The notes: generated by a model from the letters alone, not told the origin. 64,000 nucleotides of DNA from Antarcticimicrobium sp. (GCF_029212575.1 NZ_JARGPK010000042.1:1-64000), one strand, 5' to 3'. Shown: positions 11,707-21,064, counted from the first letter of the stretch. Numbers and translations: made by a program.

Positions 11707-12933
11707 TTGGCCAAGATCGACCATGTATCGCCGCTTGCCCCCGCCGGGTTTCCGCAGATGCCGCGGATCGGCGGCGTGCGGTTCGCCGCCGGGGCGGCCG
11801 GGGTCCGCTACCAGGGTCGCGATGACGTGATGCTGGCGGTGATGCGCCCGGGGACCGCGGTGGCCGGGGTGTTCACCCGCTCCGCCACCCGCTCGGCCCC
11901 GGTTCTGGATTGCCAGGCCAAGCTGGGCGGCGCCTCCGACGGGCCCGCCGCGATCCTGGTCAACTCGGGCAATTCCAACGCCTTTACAGGGCATTACGGT
12001 CAAACCTCGGTTGCGGCTGTGACCGCGGCGGTGGCCAAGGCGACCGGGGTTGCACCCGGGCGGGTCTTTACCGCATCGACCGGCGTGATCGGCGAGCCGT
12101 TGCCGCATGAGCGAATCACCGCCAAGCTTGACGATCTGGCCGGTACACTCAGCGACGCGGCCATCGAGCCCGCCGCGCGCGCGATCATGACCACAGACAC
12201 CTTTGCCAAGGGCGCCTGCGCCACGCTGGAGATCGACGGCACGCCGGTAAACATCGCCGGCATCGCCAAGGGCTCGGGGATGATTGCGCCGGACATGGCG
12301 ACGATGCTGGTCTACATCTTTACCGACGCGGGTTTTGACCAGGGCGCGCTTCAGACGCTGCTGTCGAAACTGACCGGTACCACCTTCAATTGCATCACCG
12401 TCGACAGCGATACCTCGACCTCTGACAGCCTGATACTCTGCGCCACCGGCGCCGCGGGGGTCGACGCCACCGGAAACGCGGCGTTCGAATCCGCGCTGCA
12501 TGGCGTGATGCTGGACCTTGCCCAGCAGGTCGTGCGCGATGGCGAAGGCGCGACCAAGTTCGTCGAGGTCCGGGTGACGGGTGCGGCCAACGACGCCGAT
12601 GCCAAGACGCACGGGCTCTCGATCGCCAACTCGCCGCTGGTCAAGACCGCCATCGCCGGCGAGGATCCCAACTGGGGGCGCGTGGTTATGGCCATCGGCA
12701 AGTCCGGCGCCGCCGCCGACCGCGACCTGCTCAGCATCCGTTTTGGCGAGATCCTGGTGGCCGAAAAGGGCTGGGTTTCCCCCCACTACCGGGAGGCCGA
12801 CGCTGCCGCCTACATGAAGGGGCAGGACCTGGTGATCGCCGTCGATCTTGGCCTCGCCGACGGGCGCGCCACGGTCTGGACCTGCGACCTGACCCACGGA
12901 TATATCTCGATCAACGCGGATTACCGGTCGTGA
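11707..12933 (+). CDS. argJ: Bifunctional ornithine acetyltransferase / N-acetylglutamate synthase ArgJ
   Basis: A 408-residue enzyme of arginine synthesis that moves acetyl groups from N-acetylornithine to glutamate and can also use acetyl-CoA. The autocleavage site is visible in KGSGMIAPDMATMLVY, where the threonine of MATML becomes the nucleophile of the beta chain. The start is TTG (11707), supported by GGAG at 11694-11697 nine bases upstream inside the preceding gene's end. The mutT start overlaps the argJ stop by 4 bp, so isomerase-argJ-mutT form one unit. argG, a later pathway step, lies separately at 40.8 kb. Confidence 0.97.
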   Translation: MAKIDHVSPLAPAGFPQMPRIGGVRFAAGAAGVRYQGRDDVMLAVMRPGTAVAGVFTRSATRSAPVLDCQAKLGGASDGPAAILVNSGNSNAFTGHYGQTSVAAVTAAVAKATGVAPGRVFTASTGVIGEPLPHERITAKLDDLAGTLSDAAIEPAARAIMTTDTFAKGACATLEIDGTPVNIAGIAKGSGMIAPDMATMLVYIFTDAGFDQGALQTLLSKLTGTTFNCITVDSDTSTSDSLILCATGAAGVDATGNAAFESALHGVMLDLAQQVVRDGEGATKFVEVRVTGAANDADAKTHGLSIANSPLVKTAIAGEDPNWGRVVMAIGKSGAAADRDLLSIRFGEILVAEKGWVSPHYREADAAAYMKGQDLVIAVDLGLADGRATVWTCDLTHGYISINADYRS

Positions 12934-13328
12934 AAACGGTTCTGGTCTCGGCCGTCGCGCTCATTGACGTTGACGGGCGGGTGTTGCTGGCGCAGCGGCC
13001 CGAGGGAAAGTCGATGGCCGGGCTGTGGGAGTTTCCGGGCGGCAAGGTCGAGCGCGGCGAAACACCGGAGGCGGCGCTGATTCGCGAGTTGGAGGAGGAG
13101 CTGGGGATCGACACCTGGGCCTCCTGCCTGGCGCCGCTGACCTTTGCCAGCCATGCCTACGAGGATTTTCACCTGCTGATGCCGCTTTTTGCCTGCCGAA
13201 AGTGGCAGGGCCAGCCCGTCGCGCGCGAGGGGCAGACGCTCAAATGGGTGCGGGCGCGCGACTTGCGCGACTATCCGATGCCGCCCGCGGATTTGCCGCT
13301 GATCCCGGTCTTACGCGACTTGCTGTAA
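12930..13328 (+). CDS. mutT: 8-oxo-dGTP diphosphatase (MutT-like Nudix hydrolase)
   Basis: A 132-residue Nudix enzyme that should hydrolyse 8-oxo-dGTP and so prevent A:T to C:G transversions. The Nudix box runs from GGKVERGETPEAALI to RELEEELGI, about residues 36-58, with all catalytic glutamates present. QRPEGKSMAGLWEFPGG before it is typical of MutT. It starts with GTG overlapping the argJ TGA (GTGA), indicating translational coupling. Length is typical of MutT. The exact substrate is inferred by family. Confidence 0.92.
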   Translation: MKTVLVSAVALIDVDGRVLLAQRPEGKSMAGLWEFPGGKVERGETPEAALIRELEEELGIDTWASCLAPLTFASHAYEDFHLLMPLFACRKWQGQPVAREGQTLKWVRARDLRDYPMPPADLPLIPVLRDLL

Positions 13329-13369
13329 CGCCGGGCGGCGCAATTGCGTGGCGGATGGGGTCAAAAGCA

Positions 13370-13385
13370 CCTGTTCTTGAACAGG
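13370..13385. promoter_or_regulatory. 16-bp operator-like palindrome
   Basis: CCTGTTC and GAACAGG flank a two-base centre (TT). The perfect dyad lies 33 bp upstream of the -35 element of the small gene at 13509. It looks like a dimeric regulator site. It does not fit the alphaproteobacterial LexA pattern GTTC-N7-GTTC. The regulator is unknown. Confidence 0.4.
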
Positions 13386-13418
13386 AAATGCGTACATTTT
13401 GTGGAGTGTGACAGTTTG

Positions 13419-13447
13419 TTGCACAATATGTGAGCCTTTTGTGTATA
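13419..13447 (+). promoter_or_regulatory. Sigma-70 type promoter of the small gene at 13509
   Basis: TTGCAC (13419-13424), a 17-base spacer and TGTATA (13442-13447) in an unusually AT-rich stretch. The expected leader is about 55 bases to the GTG at 13509. Confidence 0.65.
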
Positions 13448-13508
13448 GGTGTCTGTCCCACTTGTGGTGTAGCATTGAAGTGTCGCAACTGTTCAGGGAG
13501 GAACTGAC

Positions 13509-13643
13509 GTGCTTCGGACCATCACAGTAGGTAGCTGTGTTTCGGTACAAGGAATTTTTGTCCGCGCGTTGTCGGACGGCCGAATCGCAGTTCGAGTCGG
13601 CAAGAAAATCTATCAAGGCAAGCCAGTTGAGGCCGCCGCTTAG
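13509..13643 (+). CDS. Small uncharacterised protein, 44 residues
   Basis: A 44-codon frame starting at GTG with a strong GGGAGGA Shine-Dalgarno seven bases upstream. The product begins MLRTITVGSCVSVQGIFVR, is basic in its second half (RVGKKIYQGKP) and has a single cysteine. Promoter, leader, gene and terminator form a complete independent unit, which argues that it is real. No domain or function was recognised. It lies next to infB on the opposite strand, so an infB-derived name would be a neighbour-based guess. The AT-rich upstream sequence stands out from the surrounding genes. Confidence 0.65.
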   Translation: MLRTITVGSCVSVQGIFVRALSDGRIAVRVGKKIYQGKPVEAAA

Positions 13644-13670
13644 GCCGCCAGAAATTTCCCGACCATGAAG

Positions 13671-13707
13671 AAAGGGGGGACGGCAATGATCTGCCGTCCC
13701 CCCTTTT
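13671..13707. terminator. Bidirectional terminator between the small gene and infB
   Basis: A 15-bp perfect stem: the arm starting AAAGGGGGG at 13671-13685 pairs with 13692-13706, with loop ATGATC and a following TTTT on the plus strand. On the minus strand the stem ends in TTT as well. It can end the 13509 gene rightward and the rimP-infB operon leftward. Confidence 0.9.
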
Positions 13708-13734
13708 CGTTCCTGGTTCCGTCTTCTGGCCGAA

Positions 13735-16209
13735 TCACTCCAGCGTCCGGGTCACTTCCTCGCGCTCGAAGATCTCGATCACGTCGGCGGGACGGATATC
13801 GTCGTAGTTCTCGAAGGCCATGCCGCATTCCTGGCCCGACTGAACCTCGGCAACCTCGTCCTTGAACCGCTTCAGCGTCTTCAGCGTTCCCTCGTGGATC
13901 ACCACGTTGTCGCGCAGGAGGCGAACCCCGGCCGACCGGCGGGCAACGCCCTCGGTGACCAGACAGCCGGCAACCTTGCCGACGCCGGTGACCTTGAACA
14001 CTTCCTTGATCTCGGCATAGCCGATGAACTTTTCGCGCACCTCGGCCGACAGCAGGCCCGAGGCCGCGGCCTTCACATCGTCCACCAGGTCATAGATCAC
14101 CGAGTAATAGCGGATCTCGACGCCCTTCTGGTTGGCCGCGTTCCGTGCCGGCGCATTGGCCCGCACGTTGAAGCCGATCACCGGTGCGCCCGAGGCCTCG
14201 GCCAGGCCGATGTCGGTTTCGGTGATGGCGCCGACGCCCGAATGCAGCACGCGCACCCGCACCTCGTCGTTGCCGACCTTTTCCAGCGCCTGAACGATGG
14301 CCTCGGCAGAGCCCTGCACGTCGGCCTTCACCAGAACCGGCAGTTCGGCCACGTTCTCGTCGTCCTTGGCCTTCTGCATGAGCTGTTCCAGCGTCGTCGC
14401 CGCACCGGCCGCGGCACGCTTTTCCTTGGCCTGTTCGTGACGGTACTCGGCGATCTCGCGGGCCTGCGCCTCGGTGTCGACCACGTTCAGAACATCACCG
14501 GCTTCCGGCGTGCCGTTGAGACCCAGCACTTCGACCGGAACCGACGGACCCGCATCCTTGACACGTTCGCCGCGGTCGTTCTCCATCGCGCGGACCTTGC
14601 CGTACTGCTCGCCGACGACAAAGATGTCGCCCTGGTGCAGCGTGCCCTGCTGGATCAGAACCGTGGCGACCGGGCCACGGCCCACGTCCAGTTTGGCCTC
14701 GATCACCGCACCTTGCGCAGCGCGCTCCGGGTTGGCCTTGAGTTCAAGGATCTCGGCCTGCAGCGCGACTGCTTCCAGAAGCTCGTCCAGGCCCTGACCG
14801 GTTATCGCCGAAACCTCGACATCCTGCACTTCGCCGGACATCTTTTCGACGATCACCTCGTGCTGCAGCAATTCGGCGCGCACCTTGTCGGGATCGGCCG
14901 AGTGTTTGTCGATCTTGTTGATCGCCACAATCATCGGCACGCCGGCCGCTTTCGCGTGGTGGATCGCCTCGATCGTCTGCGGCATGACCGAATCGTCGGC
15001 GGCAACGACGAGGATGACGATATCCGTCACCTGCGCCCCGCGCGACCGCATCGAGGTAAAGGCCGCGTGGCCCGGCGTATCGAGGAAGGTCAGCTTTGCG
15101 CCGTCCTTGGTCTTCACCTGGTAGGCGCCGATATGCTGGGTGATCCCGCCGGCCTCGCCCGAGGTCACGCTGGTGTCGCGCACCGCGTCGAGCAGCGAGG
15201 TCTTGCCGTGGTCCACATGGCCCATGATGGTGATGACCGGCGGACGCGACTTGAGATCCTCGGGGTTGTCCTCGACCTCCTTGATCACGTCCTCGACGTC
15301 GGCATCGGAAACCCGCACCACCCTGTGGCCGAATTCCTCGATGATCAGTTCGGCGGTGTCGGCGTCGATCGGTTGGTTCTGCGTGACCATCATCCCCATG
15401 TTCATCAGCGACTTGACCACATCTGCGACGCGCTCGGCCATGCGGTTGGCCAGCTCGCTGACCACGATGGTTTCGGGCAGCTGAACGTCACGCACGACCT
15501 TTTCGCGCTCGACAGCGCCGCCCATGGCCTTTTGACGGGCGCGCTCCTGCTTGCGCTTCATCGCGGCCATCGACCGTTGCCGACCACCTTCGCCGCCCGA
15601 AAGCGCCTGGTTCAGCGTCAGCTTGCCGGCACGGCGGCCGCCATCGTCGCGGCCCTTGCGCGGTGCCCGGGCGGGCTGCTCGCGCTCGACCTTGCGCACG
15701 GGTTGCAGGGCGGGCTTGCCGCGGACCGGTTCCGGTTCGGACGGTTGCGCCGGCGCGGCGGCGGCCTTGTTGGCGGCCTCCTCGGCTTCGCGCTTCTTGC
15801 GTTCCTCGTCCTCGGCTTTCTGGCGCGCGCGCTCTTCGGCCTCGCGCTGTTCGCGCTCCTTGGCCTCGGCCTCGGCGCGGCGGCGTTCACGGTCCTCGGC
15901 GCGCTGACGCTCGTCTTCCTCGCGCTGGCGGGCCTCCTGGACCTCTCGTGCCTTGGCAGCCTGAAGCGCCTTCAGCCGGCGCTCCATCTCCGCATCGGAA
16001 ATACCGGCGGGGCGACGCGACGGATCGCCGGTCTTGGCCGACCCGCCTCCGGCCGATTTGGCCGGACCCTGTTTGGGCACGACAACGCGCTTGCGCTTGG
16101 TTTCCACCACGACGTTCTTGGTCCGGCCGTGGCTGAAACTCTGCTTCACGTTCCCCGGACGGGACCCGCTACGCAAACCCAATGTCTTTTTGCCGTCATT
16201 ATCGCTCAT
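13735..16209 (-). CDS. infB: Translation initiation factor IF-2
   Basis: An 824-residue GTPase that places initiator tRNA on the small ribosomal subunit. The N-terminal quarter is a long charged, low-complexity Arg/Glu/Ala region (about 90-170), probably coiled, as in other IF-2 proteins. The GTPase domain begins near residue 320 with G1 [14 protein letters not shown], then DTPGHAAF (G3) and NKID (G4). The beta-barrel and C2 domains follow to the end. It is the last gene of rimP-nusA-ylxR-infB and is followed by a strong hairpin terminator at 13671-13707. It starts 5 bp after the end of the ylxR-type gene. Confidence 0.98.
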   Translation of the reverse strand: MSDNDGKKTLGLRSGSRPGNVKQSFSHGRTKNVVVETKRKRVVVPKQGPAKSAGGGSAKTGDPSRRPAGISDAEMERRLKALQAAKAREVQEARQREEDERQRAEDRERRRAEAEAKEREQREAEERARQKAEDEERKKREAEEAANKAAAAPAQPSEPEPVRGKPALQPVRKVEREQPARAPRKGRDDGGRRAGKLTLNQALSGGEGGRQRSMAAMKRKQERARQKAMGGAVEREKVVRDVQLPETIVVSELANRMAERVADVVKSLMNMGMMVTQNQPIDADTAELIIEEFGHRVVRVSDADVEDVIKEVEDNPEDLKSRPPVITIMGHVDHGKTSLLDAVRDTSVTSGEAGGITQHIGAYQVKTKDGAKLTFLDTPGHAAFTSMRSRGAQVTDIVILVVAADDSVMPQTIEAIHHAKAAGVPMIVAINKIDKHSADPDKVRAELLQHEVIVEKMSGEVQDVEVSAITGQGLDELLEAVALQAEILELKANPERAAQGAVIEAKLDVGRGPVATVLIQQGTLHQGDIFVVGEQYGKVRAMENDRGERVKDAGPSVPVEVLGLNGTPEAGDVLNVVDTEAQAREIAEYRHEQAKEKRAAAGAATTLEQLMQKAKDDENVAELPVLVKADVQGSAEAIVQALEKVGNDEVRVRVLHSGVGAITETDIGLAEASGAPVIGFNVRANAPARNAANQKGVEIRYYSVIYDLVDDVKAAASGLLSAEVREKFIGYAEIKEVFKVTGVGKVAGCLVTEGVARRSAGVRLLRDNVVIHEGTLKTLKRFKDEVAEVQSGQECGMAFENYDDIRPADVIEIFEREEVTRTLE

Positions 16210-16214
16210 AAAGC

Positions 16215-16838
16215 TTATTTTCCTTCCCGACGGCCGGTGCCGTCGTTCGTTTCGCGCAATCCTCGCAAGCGTTGCGCTTCCTCTACAACACGTTTGCCGA
16301 GTCCACCAGAGGCCAGCGCGGCATGTATCACAGTTTCACGACCAAAGGCCATGCCCAGCTCATCCGCCGTCAGCCAGCCGATGTAGCGGCCAAAATGCGG
16401 TGTGCTGAGCTTCGATTTTCCCCGTCCCGATCCATCGACTGCCTGGATCAGCACTTCGGCGTCCTCCCTGTCGAGCCAGGATTTCACCTTTTCATAACCC
16501 GACACCGCAGCGCCGGATTTGCGCGCCAGGCTGATCAGGTCGATCACCCGCCGGACCAATTGCCGCTCAACCACATCGATCAGATCCGGCGGCACCTTGA
16601 CCTTCTGCTTCAGCCCGCGGGCAAACAGGTTCTTGTCAACCGACCGCTGTAGCGCCGCCCGGTCGGCGGCAACGTATACACCCCGACCGGGAAGTTTTTC
16701 CAGTATATCTGGCACCACCTCGCCGTCCGGTCCCATCACGAAACGGATCAGACCGCCCTTCGGCTGCACCTCGCCTGTGGCGATGCACTTCCGCTCGGGA
16801 CCGTCCTGCCGGTCTTTCGAGGCGCCACCGCGACCCAT
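16215..16838 (-). CDS. YlxR-family RNA-binding protein with L7Ae-like C-terminal domain
   Basis: A 207-residue protein. Residues 14-95 are a DUF448/YlxR domain ([33 protein letters not shown]). From about 110 there is a second domain resembling ribosomal L7Ae/L30e RNA-binding proteins ([21 protein letters not shown]). In Gram-positive bacteria YlxR (RnpM) regulates RNase P; a similar role here is unproven. The two-domain fusion between nusA and infB is common in alphaproteobacteria. It is the third gene of the operon, 23 bp after nusA. Confidence 0.9.
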   Translation of the reverse strand: MGRGGASKDRQDGPERKCIATGEVQPKGGLIRFVMGPDGEVVPDILEKLPGRGVYVAADRAALQRSVDKNLFARGLKQKVKVPPDLIDVVERQLVRRVIDLISLARKSGAAVSGYEKVKSWLDREDAEVLIQAVDGSGRGKSKLSTPHFGRYIGWLTADELGMAFGRETVIHAALASGGLGKRVVEEAQRLRGLRETNDGTGRREGK

Positions 16839-16861
16839 GTCGGACCCAACGGGGCCTGAGA

Positions 16862-18493
16862 TCAGGCCCCGGCCTCCGGGTTTGCCGCGGTATCGCCGTC
16901 GTCGTCCCCGGTCTCGGCGTCCTCTGCCAAAAGCTCCTCGGGATCGACCCAGCCAAGCTGGATACGCGCCGTCATGACCAGGTTCTGCGCCTCTTCCAGC
17001 GACACGTCGAAAGGTTCGAGAAGGCCGTCATCCTTGACCCGCTCTCCCTCGACCGTGGTCCAGCCGCCGGCCAGTTCCCAGTCTGCGCAGGTCGCGAAAT
17101 CTTCCAGCGTCTTGATGTCGTCCTTGGCCAGCGCCTCGATCATCTGGGGTGTGAGGCCATCGAATTCAACCAGGCTGTCCTCGACACCCAGGGCGCGGGC
17201 ATTCTCCAGCGCGGCCTTGGCCTGGGCCTCCAGATAGTCGCGCGCGCGCGCCTGAAGCTCCTCGGCGGTGCCCTCGTCGACCCCGTCGATCACCAGCAAC
17301 TCGTCCTGTTCGACATAGGCAACCTCTTCGAGGTTGGTGAACCCTTCGGAGACCAGAAGCTGGGCAAAGAACTCGTCCAGGTCCAGCGTTTCCATGAACA
17401 GGCCGGTGCGCAGCTCGAATTCCTTCTGGCGGCGCGCGCTTTCCTCTTCCTCGGTCATGATGTCGATGTCGAGCGCGGTCAGCTGGCTGGCCAGCCGCAC
17501 GTTCTGGCCGCGCCGGCCGATGGCCAGGCTCAGCTGCTCCTCGGGAACCACGACCTCGATCTTGCCGGCTTCCTCGTCCAGCACCACCTTCGACACCTCG
17601 GCCGGCTGCAGCGCGTTCACCAAGAAGGTCGGCATATCCTCGGACCACGGGATGATGTCGATCTTTTCACCCTGAAGCTCGTTCACCACCGCCTGCACCC
17701 GGCTGCCGCGCATGCCGACGCAGGCGCCGACCGGGTCGATCGAGTTGTCATAGGAAATCACCGCGATCTTGGCGCGGCTGCCCGGATCGCGGGCCACCGC
17801 CTTGATCTCGATGATGCCGTCGTAGATCTCCGGCACTTCCATCTTGAACAGCTCGGCCATGAATTCCGGCGCCGTGCGCGACAGGAAGATCTGCGGCCCG
17901 CGCGGTTCGCGGCGCACGTCCTTGATGAAACAGCGGATACGGTCGTTGGGGCGATAGCTTTCGCGGCCGATCTTCTCGTTGCGGCGCAGAATACCCTCGC
18001 CGGTGCCCACGTCGACGATGACGTTGCCGTATTCCTCGCGCTTGACGACGCCGTTGATGATGGTTCCGGCACGGTCCTTGAACTCTTCGAACTGGCGGTC
18101 CCGCTCGGCCTCGCGCACCTTTTGCAGGATCACCTGCTTGGCCGACTGGGCGGCGATCCGGCCCATTTCAACCGGGGGCACTTCTTCGACAAACTCGTCG
18201 CCGACTGCGGGGGCGTCAAGGTATTGCTTGGCCTGTTCGACGGTCATTTCCGCCTGGTAATTCTCCAGCTCTTCATCCTCGACCACGGTGCGCACGCGGG
18301 TAAAGCTCGCGCGGCCCGTCTTGCGGTCGATGGCGACGCGAATGTCCATCTCGGCGCCGTACCGGCTCTTGGCCGCGCGCGAGAGGCTCTCTTCCATCGC
18401 CTCGATCACCAGCCCGGGGTCGATCATCTTTTCGCGGGCCACCGCCTCGGCGGTCTGCAGAAGCTCAAGCTGGTTTGCGGAAGTGATTGCCAT
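16862..18493 (-). CDS. nusA: Transcription termination/antitermination factor NusA
   Basis: A 543-residue RNA polymerase-associated factor that controls pausing, termination and antitermination. The order is an N-terminal polymerase-binding domain (1-130), S1 (about 135-200, GTIINGVVKREEYGNVIVDVG), two KH domains (about 235-375, DPVGACVGMRGSRVQAVVNEL and LAIGRRGQNVRLASQLT) and C-terminal helix-hairpin-helix repeats with an acidic tail. The ATG at 18493 has GGAGGA six bases upstream; a GTG one codon earlier is badly spaced. The ATG overlaps the rimP TGA by one base. Its own leader contains a terminator hairpin, so autoregulation is plausible. Confidence 0.97.
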   Translation of the reverse strand: MAITSANQLELLQTAEAVAREKMIDPGLVIEAMEESLSRAAKSRYGAEMDIRVAIDRKTGRASFTRVRTVVEDEELENYQAEMTVEQAKQYLDAPAVGDEFVEEVPPVEMGRIAAQSAKQVILQKVREAERDRQFEEFKDRAGTIINGVVKREEYGNVIVDVGTGEGILRRNEKIGRESYRPNDRIRCFIKDVRREPRGPQIFLSRTAPEFMAELFKMEVPEIYDGIIEIKAVARDPGSRAKIAVISYDNSIDPVGACVGMRGSRVQAVVNELQGEKIDIIPWSEDMPTFLVNALQPAEVSKVVLDEEAGKIEVVVPEEQLSLAIGRRGQNVRLASQLTALDIDIMTEEEESARRQKEFELRTGLFMETLDLDEFFAQLLVSEGFTNLEEVAYVEQDELLVIDGVDEGTAEELQARARDYLEAQAKAALENARALGVEDSLVEFDGLTPQMIEALAKDDIKTLEDFATCADWELAGGWTTVEGERVKDDGLLEPFDVSLEEAQNLVMTARIQLGWVDPEELLAEDAETGDDDGDTAANPEAGA

Positions 18494-19083
18494 CACATGT
18501 CCTCCTCAACGGACCCTTCGGTCTCGATTTCGTCGAATTTGTCTTCGTCCAGGGCGCCGGCCGCCTTGCGCTGGCGCAGCATTTCCTTGATCAGGTCGTC
18601 GGTCAGGACCAGCTTGGCGTCGCTCAGCCAGTCGAAGGTCAGCCCGATCGTCACCGGCGCACCGTCCTCGTCGATGTTGATCAGAACCTCGTCCCCCTCG
18701 ACCCCGGCCAGCATCCCCTTGAAGCGGCGGCGGCCGTCGATCAGCTCTGCGGTTTCCAGCTTGGCCTCGTAGCCCTCGTAGGTCTCGAAATCCTTCAGCC
18801 GGGTCAGCGGCCGGTCGATGCCGGGGCTGGACACCTCCAGCGTATAGGCATCCAGGATCGGATCCTCGACATCCAGAACCGCGCTGACCGCGTTGGAAAT
18901 CTCGGCGCAATCGTCCACCTCGATGCCGCCATCGGGCCGATCGGCCATCACCTGCAGCGTGGTGGACTTGCCCGACATCAGCCGGACGCGCACCAGCTCA
19001 AACCCCAGATCCTCGATCGCGGGGGTGATGATCTCGGCCAGGCGCCGGTCGATCGCGGCCTTTGCTATCAGATCGTTGCTCAT
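18493..19083 (-). CDS. rimP: Ribosome maturation factor RimP
   Basis: A 196-residue cytosolic protein needed for late assembly of the 30S subunit. The N-terminal domain carries [10 protein letters not shown] near residue 25 and the family signature [15 protein letters not shown] near 55, followed by [12 protein letters not shown]. An SH3-like C-terminal domain follows, with an acidic tail longer than in E. coli RimP. The ATG at 19083 agrees with the family start (MSNDLIAK...). The ribosome-binding site is weak (GGA) and follows directly after a terminator-like hairpin. It is the first gene of the operon with nusA, ylxR and infB. Confidence 0.96.
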   Translation of the reverse strand: MSNDLIAKAAIDRRLAEIITPAIEDLGFELVRVRLMSGKSTTLQVMADRPDGGIEVDDCAEISNAVSAVLDVEDPILDAYTLEVSSPGIDRPLTRLKDFETYEGYEAKLETAELIDGRRRFKGMLAGVEGDEVLINIDEDGAPVTIGLTFDWLSDAKLVLTDDLIKEMLRQRKAAGALDEDKFDEIETEGSVEEDM

Positions 19084-19096
19084 ATCGTCCAAACAC

Positions 19097-19119
19097 AAAA
19101 AAACGGGCGCGCGGCCCGT
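19097..19119 (-). terminator. Intrinsic terminator inside the rimP leader (candidate attenuator)
   Basis: On the minus strand ACGGGC (19119-19114), loop CGCGC, GCCCGT (19108-19103) and then six T (19102-19097). It lies 14 bp before the rimP start codon and downstream of a good promoter, so it would stop the operon transcript unless bypassed. It could also serve the upstream pip/binding-protein transcript. An upstream leader segment (minus strand 19163-19153) is complementary at 10 of 11 positions to the 5' arm region (19121-19111), which would give an antiterminator. Confidence 0.7.
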
Positions 19120-19173
19120 CAAATAATTCCGGTGGTGCCCCAGGCCAGAGCCTGACGCGCCGCTGTTGAGGGG

Positions 19174-19202
19174 CATATACGCCGCATGCCCCGAGTCTTC
19201 AA
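19174..19202 (-). promoter_or_regulatory. Promoter of the rimP-nusA-ylxR-infB operon
   Basis: Minus strand TTGAAG (19202-19197), a 17-base spacer and TATATG (19179-19174). The CTTGAA context means RpoH could also read it. The leader to rimP would be about 85 bases and includes the hairpin at 19097-19119. Confidence 0.55.
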
Positions 19203-19253
19203 GCCTTCTCTTGAGGGTCGCGCGATTTCCCGGGAATCGGACCGGTCAGGGCG

Positions 19254-20090
19254 TCACGCGATCCACCACCGTTCGGCGATCCGCCCGTCGTCCAGCGCCG
19301 CCCTTGTGCCGATCTTGCCGGGAATGCCCACGCCGCGATGCGCCGCCAGCGCCATCTCCTCGACCGAGGGGTGATAACGGAACTCGCCCCGCCCCAGCAG
19401 GCCCTCGGGCGCCGGCAGTGCCGCCACATCGACGAAGCCGTCGCGCAGCGCCTCGGCGCGCACGACCTCGTCGGGAATCACCAGCACCTCGATGCTGTCA
19501 GCCCAGCCGGCGCGGCCGGCCTTGTAATGATCCGTCACCCGGGTGGCGCGGAAATGTCGGCCCGCCTGCGCCCGCTCCACCCGGTAGGCTCCGGTGCCCA
19601 CCGCCCGGTCAAGCGGCACCTCGATCCCGCCTCCGGGGGCAACGATCCGGCCCGGCGCGGCAAGGTGATAGGGCAGGTCCGGATTGCCCTCGGCCAGTTC
19701 GATGCGCAGCGACAGCGGTCCGGTCGCCTCGACCCGCAGCACGCCCGGCACATCCCAGGCCAGGACCGAGGTCACCGCATCCCCGGCGCCCAGCATCCGG
19801 CCGTCGTGAAAGGGAATATCGCCGCGCAGGTCGAACCGCCAGTCGCGGGCGTCGGCGCCGCCGTGCCAGCTTTCCGCCAGTTCCGCGCGCAGCACCCCGT
19901 CCGGGCCAATCTCGGTCAGCCCGTCGTAGAGCGCCCCGCGCGCCACCTGCTCCAGGCTGCCGTCGCGCGGCACCGCCAGACGCAGACGCCCGCCCGGTCG
20001 CGGCGCGGCCTCCAGCGACACGCCGGTCGCCGCCAAAAGGGCGGCGGCCGCACCCGATGTGAACAGTGCGCGCCGGTCCAGACGTGTCAT
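19254..20090 (-). CDS. Short solute-binding protein, family 5 (N-terminal lobe type)
   Basis: A 278-residue protein resembling the start of peptide/opine-type ABC binding proteins (SBP_bac_5): GGRLRLAVPRDGSLEQVARGALYDGL, LAESWHG..., and an ITF/PF-like DIPFHDGRMLGAGDAV. The N-terminus [22 protein letters not shown] looks like a Tat-type twin-arginine signal. Usual family members are about 500 residues, so this is a half-length version that seems to lack the C-terminal lobe. The ATG overlaps the pip stop (ATGA), so the two are coupled. No permease or ATPase genes are next to it. Ligand unknown. Confidence 0.75.
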   Translation of the reverse strand: MTRLDRRALFTSGAAAALLAATGVSLEAAPRPGGRLRLAVPRDGSLEQVARGALYDGLTEIGPDGVLRAELAESWHGGADARDWRFDLRGDIPFHDGRMLGAGDAVTSVLAWDVPGVLRVEATGPLSLRIELAEGNPDLPYHLAAPGRIVAPGGGIEVPLDRAVGTGAYRVERAQAGRHFRATRVTDHYKAGRAGWADSIEVLVIPDEVVRAEALRDGFVDVAALPAPEGLLGRGEFRYHPSVEEMALAAHRGVGIPGKIGTRAALDDGRIAERWWIA

Positions 20091-21064
20091 GCCATCGCCT
20101 CCGCGATCCGATCCATCACCCGCACCAGTTCGGAGCTGATTCCGGGCTCGGACAAAGCATGCCCCGCATTGCGCACCATCTTCAACTCTGCCATCGGCCA
20201 AAGCTCGTTCAGCTTCCAGGCTGCGCTGGGCGGGCAGATCATGTCATAGCGGCCCTGAACGATCACCCCCGGAATATGCGAGATGCGGCCCATGTTGGCC
20301 AGGATCTGCCCGTCGAACTCCAGGAACCCCGCATTGACGAAATAGTGATTCTCCAGCCGGGCAAAGGCGCGGGCGTAGTGGCCCGGGCTTTCGCCCGACC
20401 GGCCGTTGGACTGGATCGAGGCCAGCGCGTTTTCCCAGGCCGACCAGGCCCGGGCGTATTTGGTTTCCTCGTTCAGATCGCCCGAAAACAGCCGCCGATT
20501 GTACGCCGCGATCATGTCGCCACGCTCGTTCTCGGGAATCGGCGCCACGAACCGCGCCCAGGTCTCGGGCCAGAACCGCCCGGCGCCGCCGCCATAGAAC
20601 CAGTCCAGCTCGCCCTGCGTCATCAGGAACACGCCGCGCAGGACCAGCTGCGTGACCCGCTCTGGATGCGTCTCGGCATAGATCAGCGACAACGTCGCCC
20701 CCCAGCTGCCGCCAAAAACGATCCACTCCTCGATTCCCAACAGAACCCGGATCCGCTCGATATCCGCCACCAGATGCCAGGTGGTGTTGTCGGTGATCGA
20801 GGCATGCGGCCGCGACCGGCCGCAGCCGCGCTGGTCGAACAGCACCACCCGGTAGATCTCGGGATCGAAATAGCGCCGCATCGCCGGGCTGCAGCCGCCC
20901 CCCGGGCCGCCATGCAGCACCACGACGGGTATGCCCTTGGGGTTGCCGCATTGCTCGACATAGACGCTGTGGCCTTGCCCGACATCGACCATCCGCTGAT
21001 CGAACGGGTCGAACGGCGGGTAAAGATACTGCACTGCGCGCTTTTGATCCGGGAATTTGTCCAT
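20087..21064 (-). CDS. pip: Proline iminopeptidase
   Basis: A 325-residue alpha/beta hydrolase that removes N-terminal proline from peptides. Signatures: the oxyanion-hole region [10 protein letters not shown] near residue 50, the nucleophile elbow [11 protein letters not shown] with the serine near 118, and a late aspartate and histidine ([20 protein letters not shown]). Length is typical of the S33 family. It is upstream of and overlapping the short binding protein, and divergent from ubiG with only 47 bp between start codons. The pair could serve peptide use. Confidence 0.95.
   Translation of the reverse strand: MDKFPDQKRAVQYLYPPFDPFDQRMVDVGQGHSVYVEQCGNPKGIPVVVLHGGPGGGCSPAMRRYFDPEIYRVVLFDQRGCGRSRPHASITDNTTWHLVADIERIRVLLGIEEWIVFGGSWGATLSLIYAETHPERVTQLVLRGVFLMTQGELDWFYGGGAGRFWPETWARFVAPIPENERGDMIAAYNRRLFSGDLNEETKYARAWSAWENALASIQSNGRSGESPGHYARAFARLENHYFVNAGFLEFDGQILANMGRISHIPGVIVQGRYDMICPPSAAWKLNELWPMAELKMVRNAGHALSEPGISSELVRVMDRIAEAMA

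Noticed and set aside
13370-13385. SOS (LexA) box
   Set aside because: The sequence is an inverted repeat GTTC-TT-GAAC, while the alphaproteobacterial LexA site is a direct repeat GTTC-N7-GTTC.
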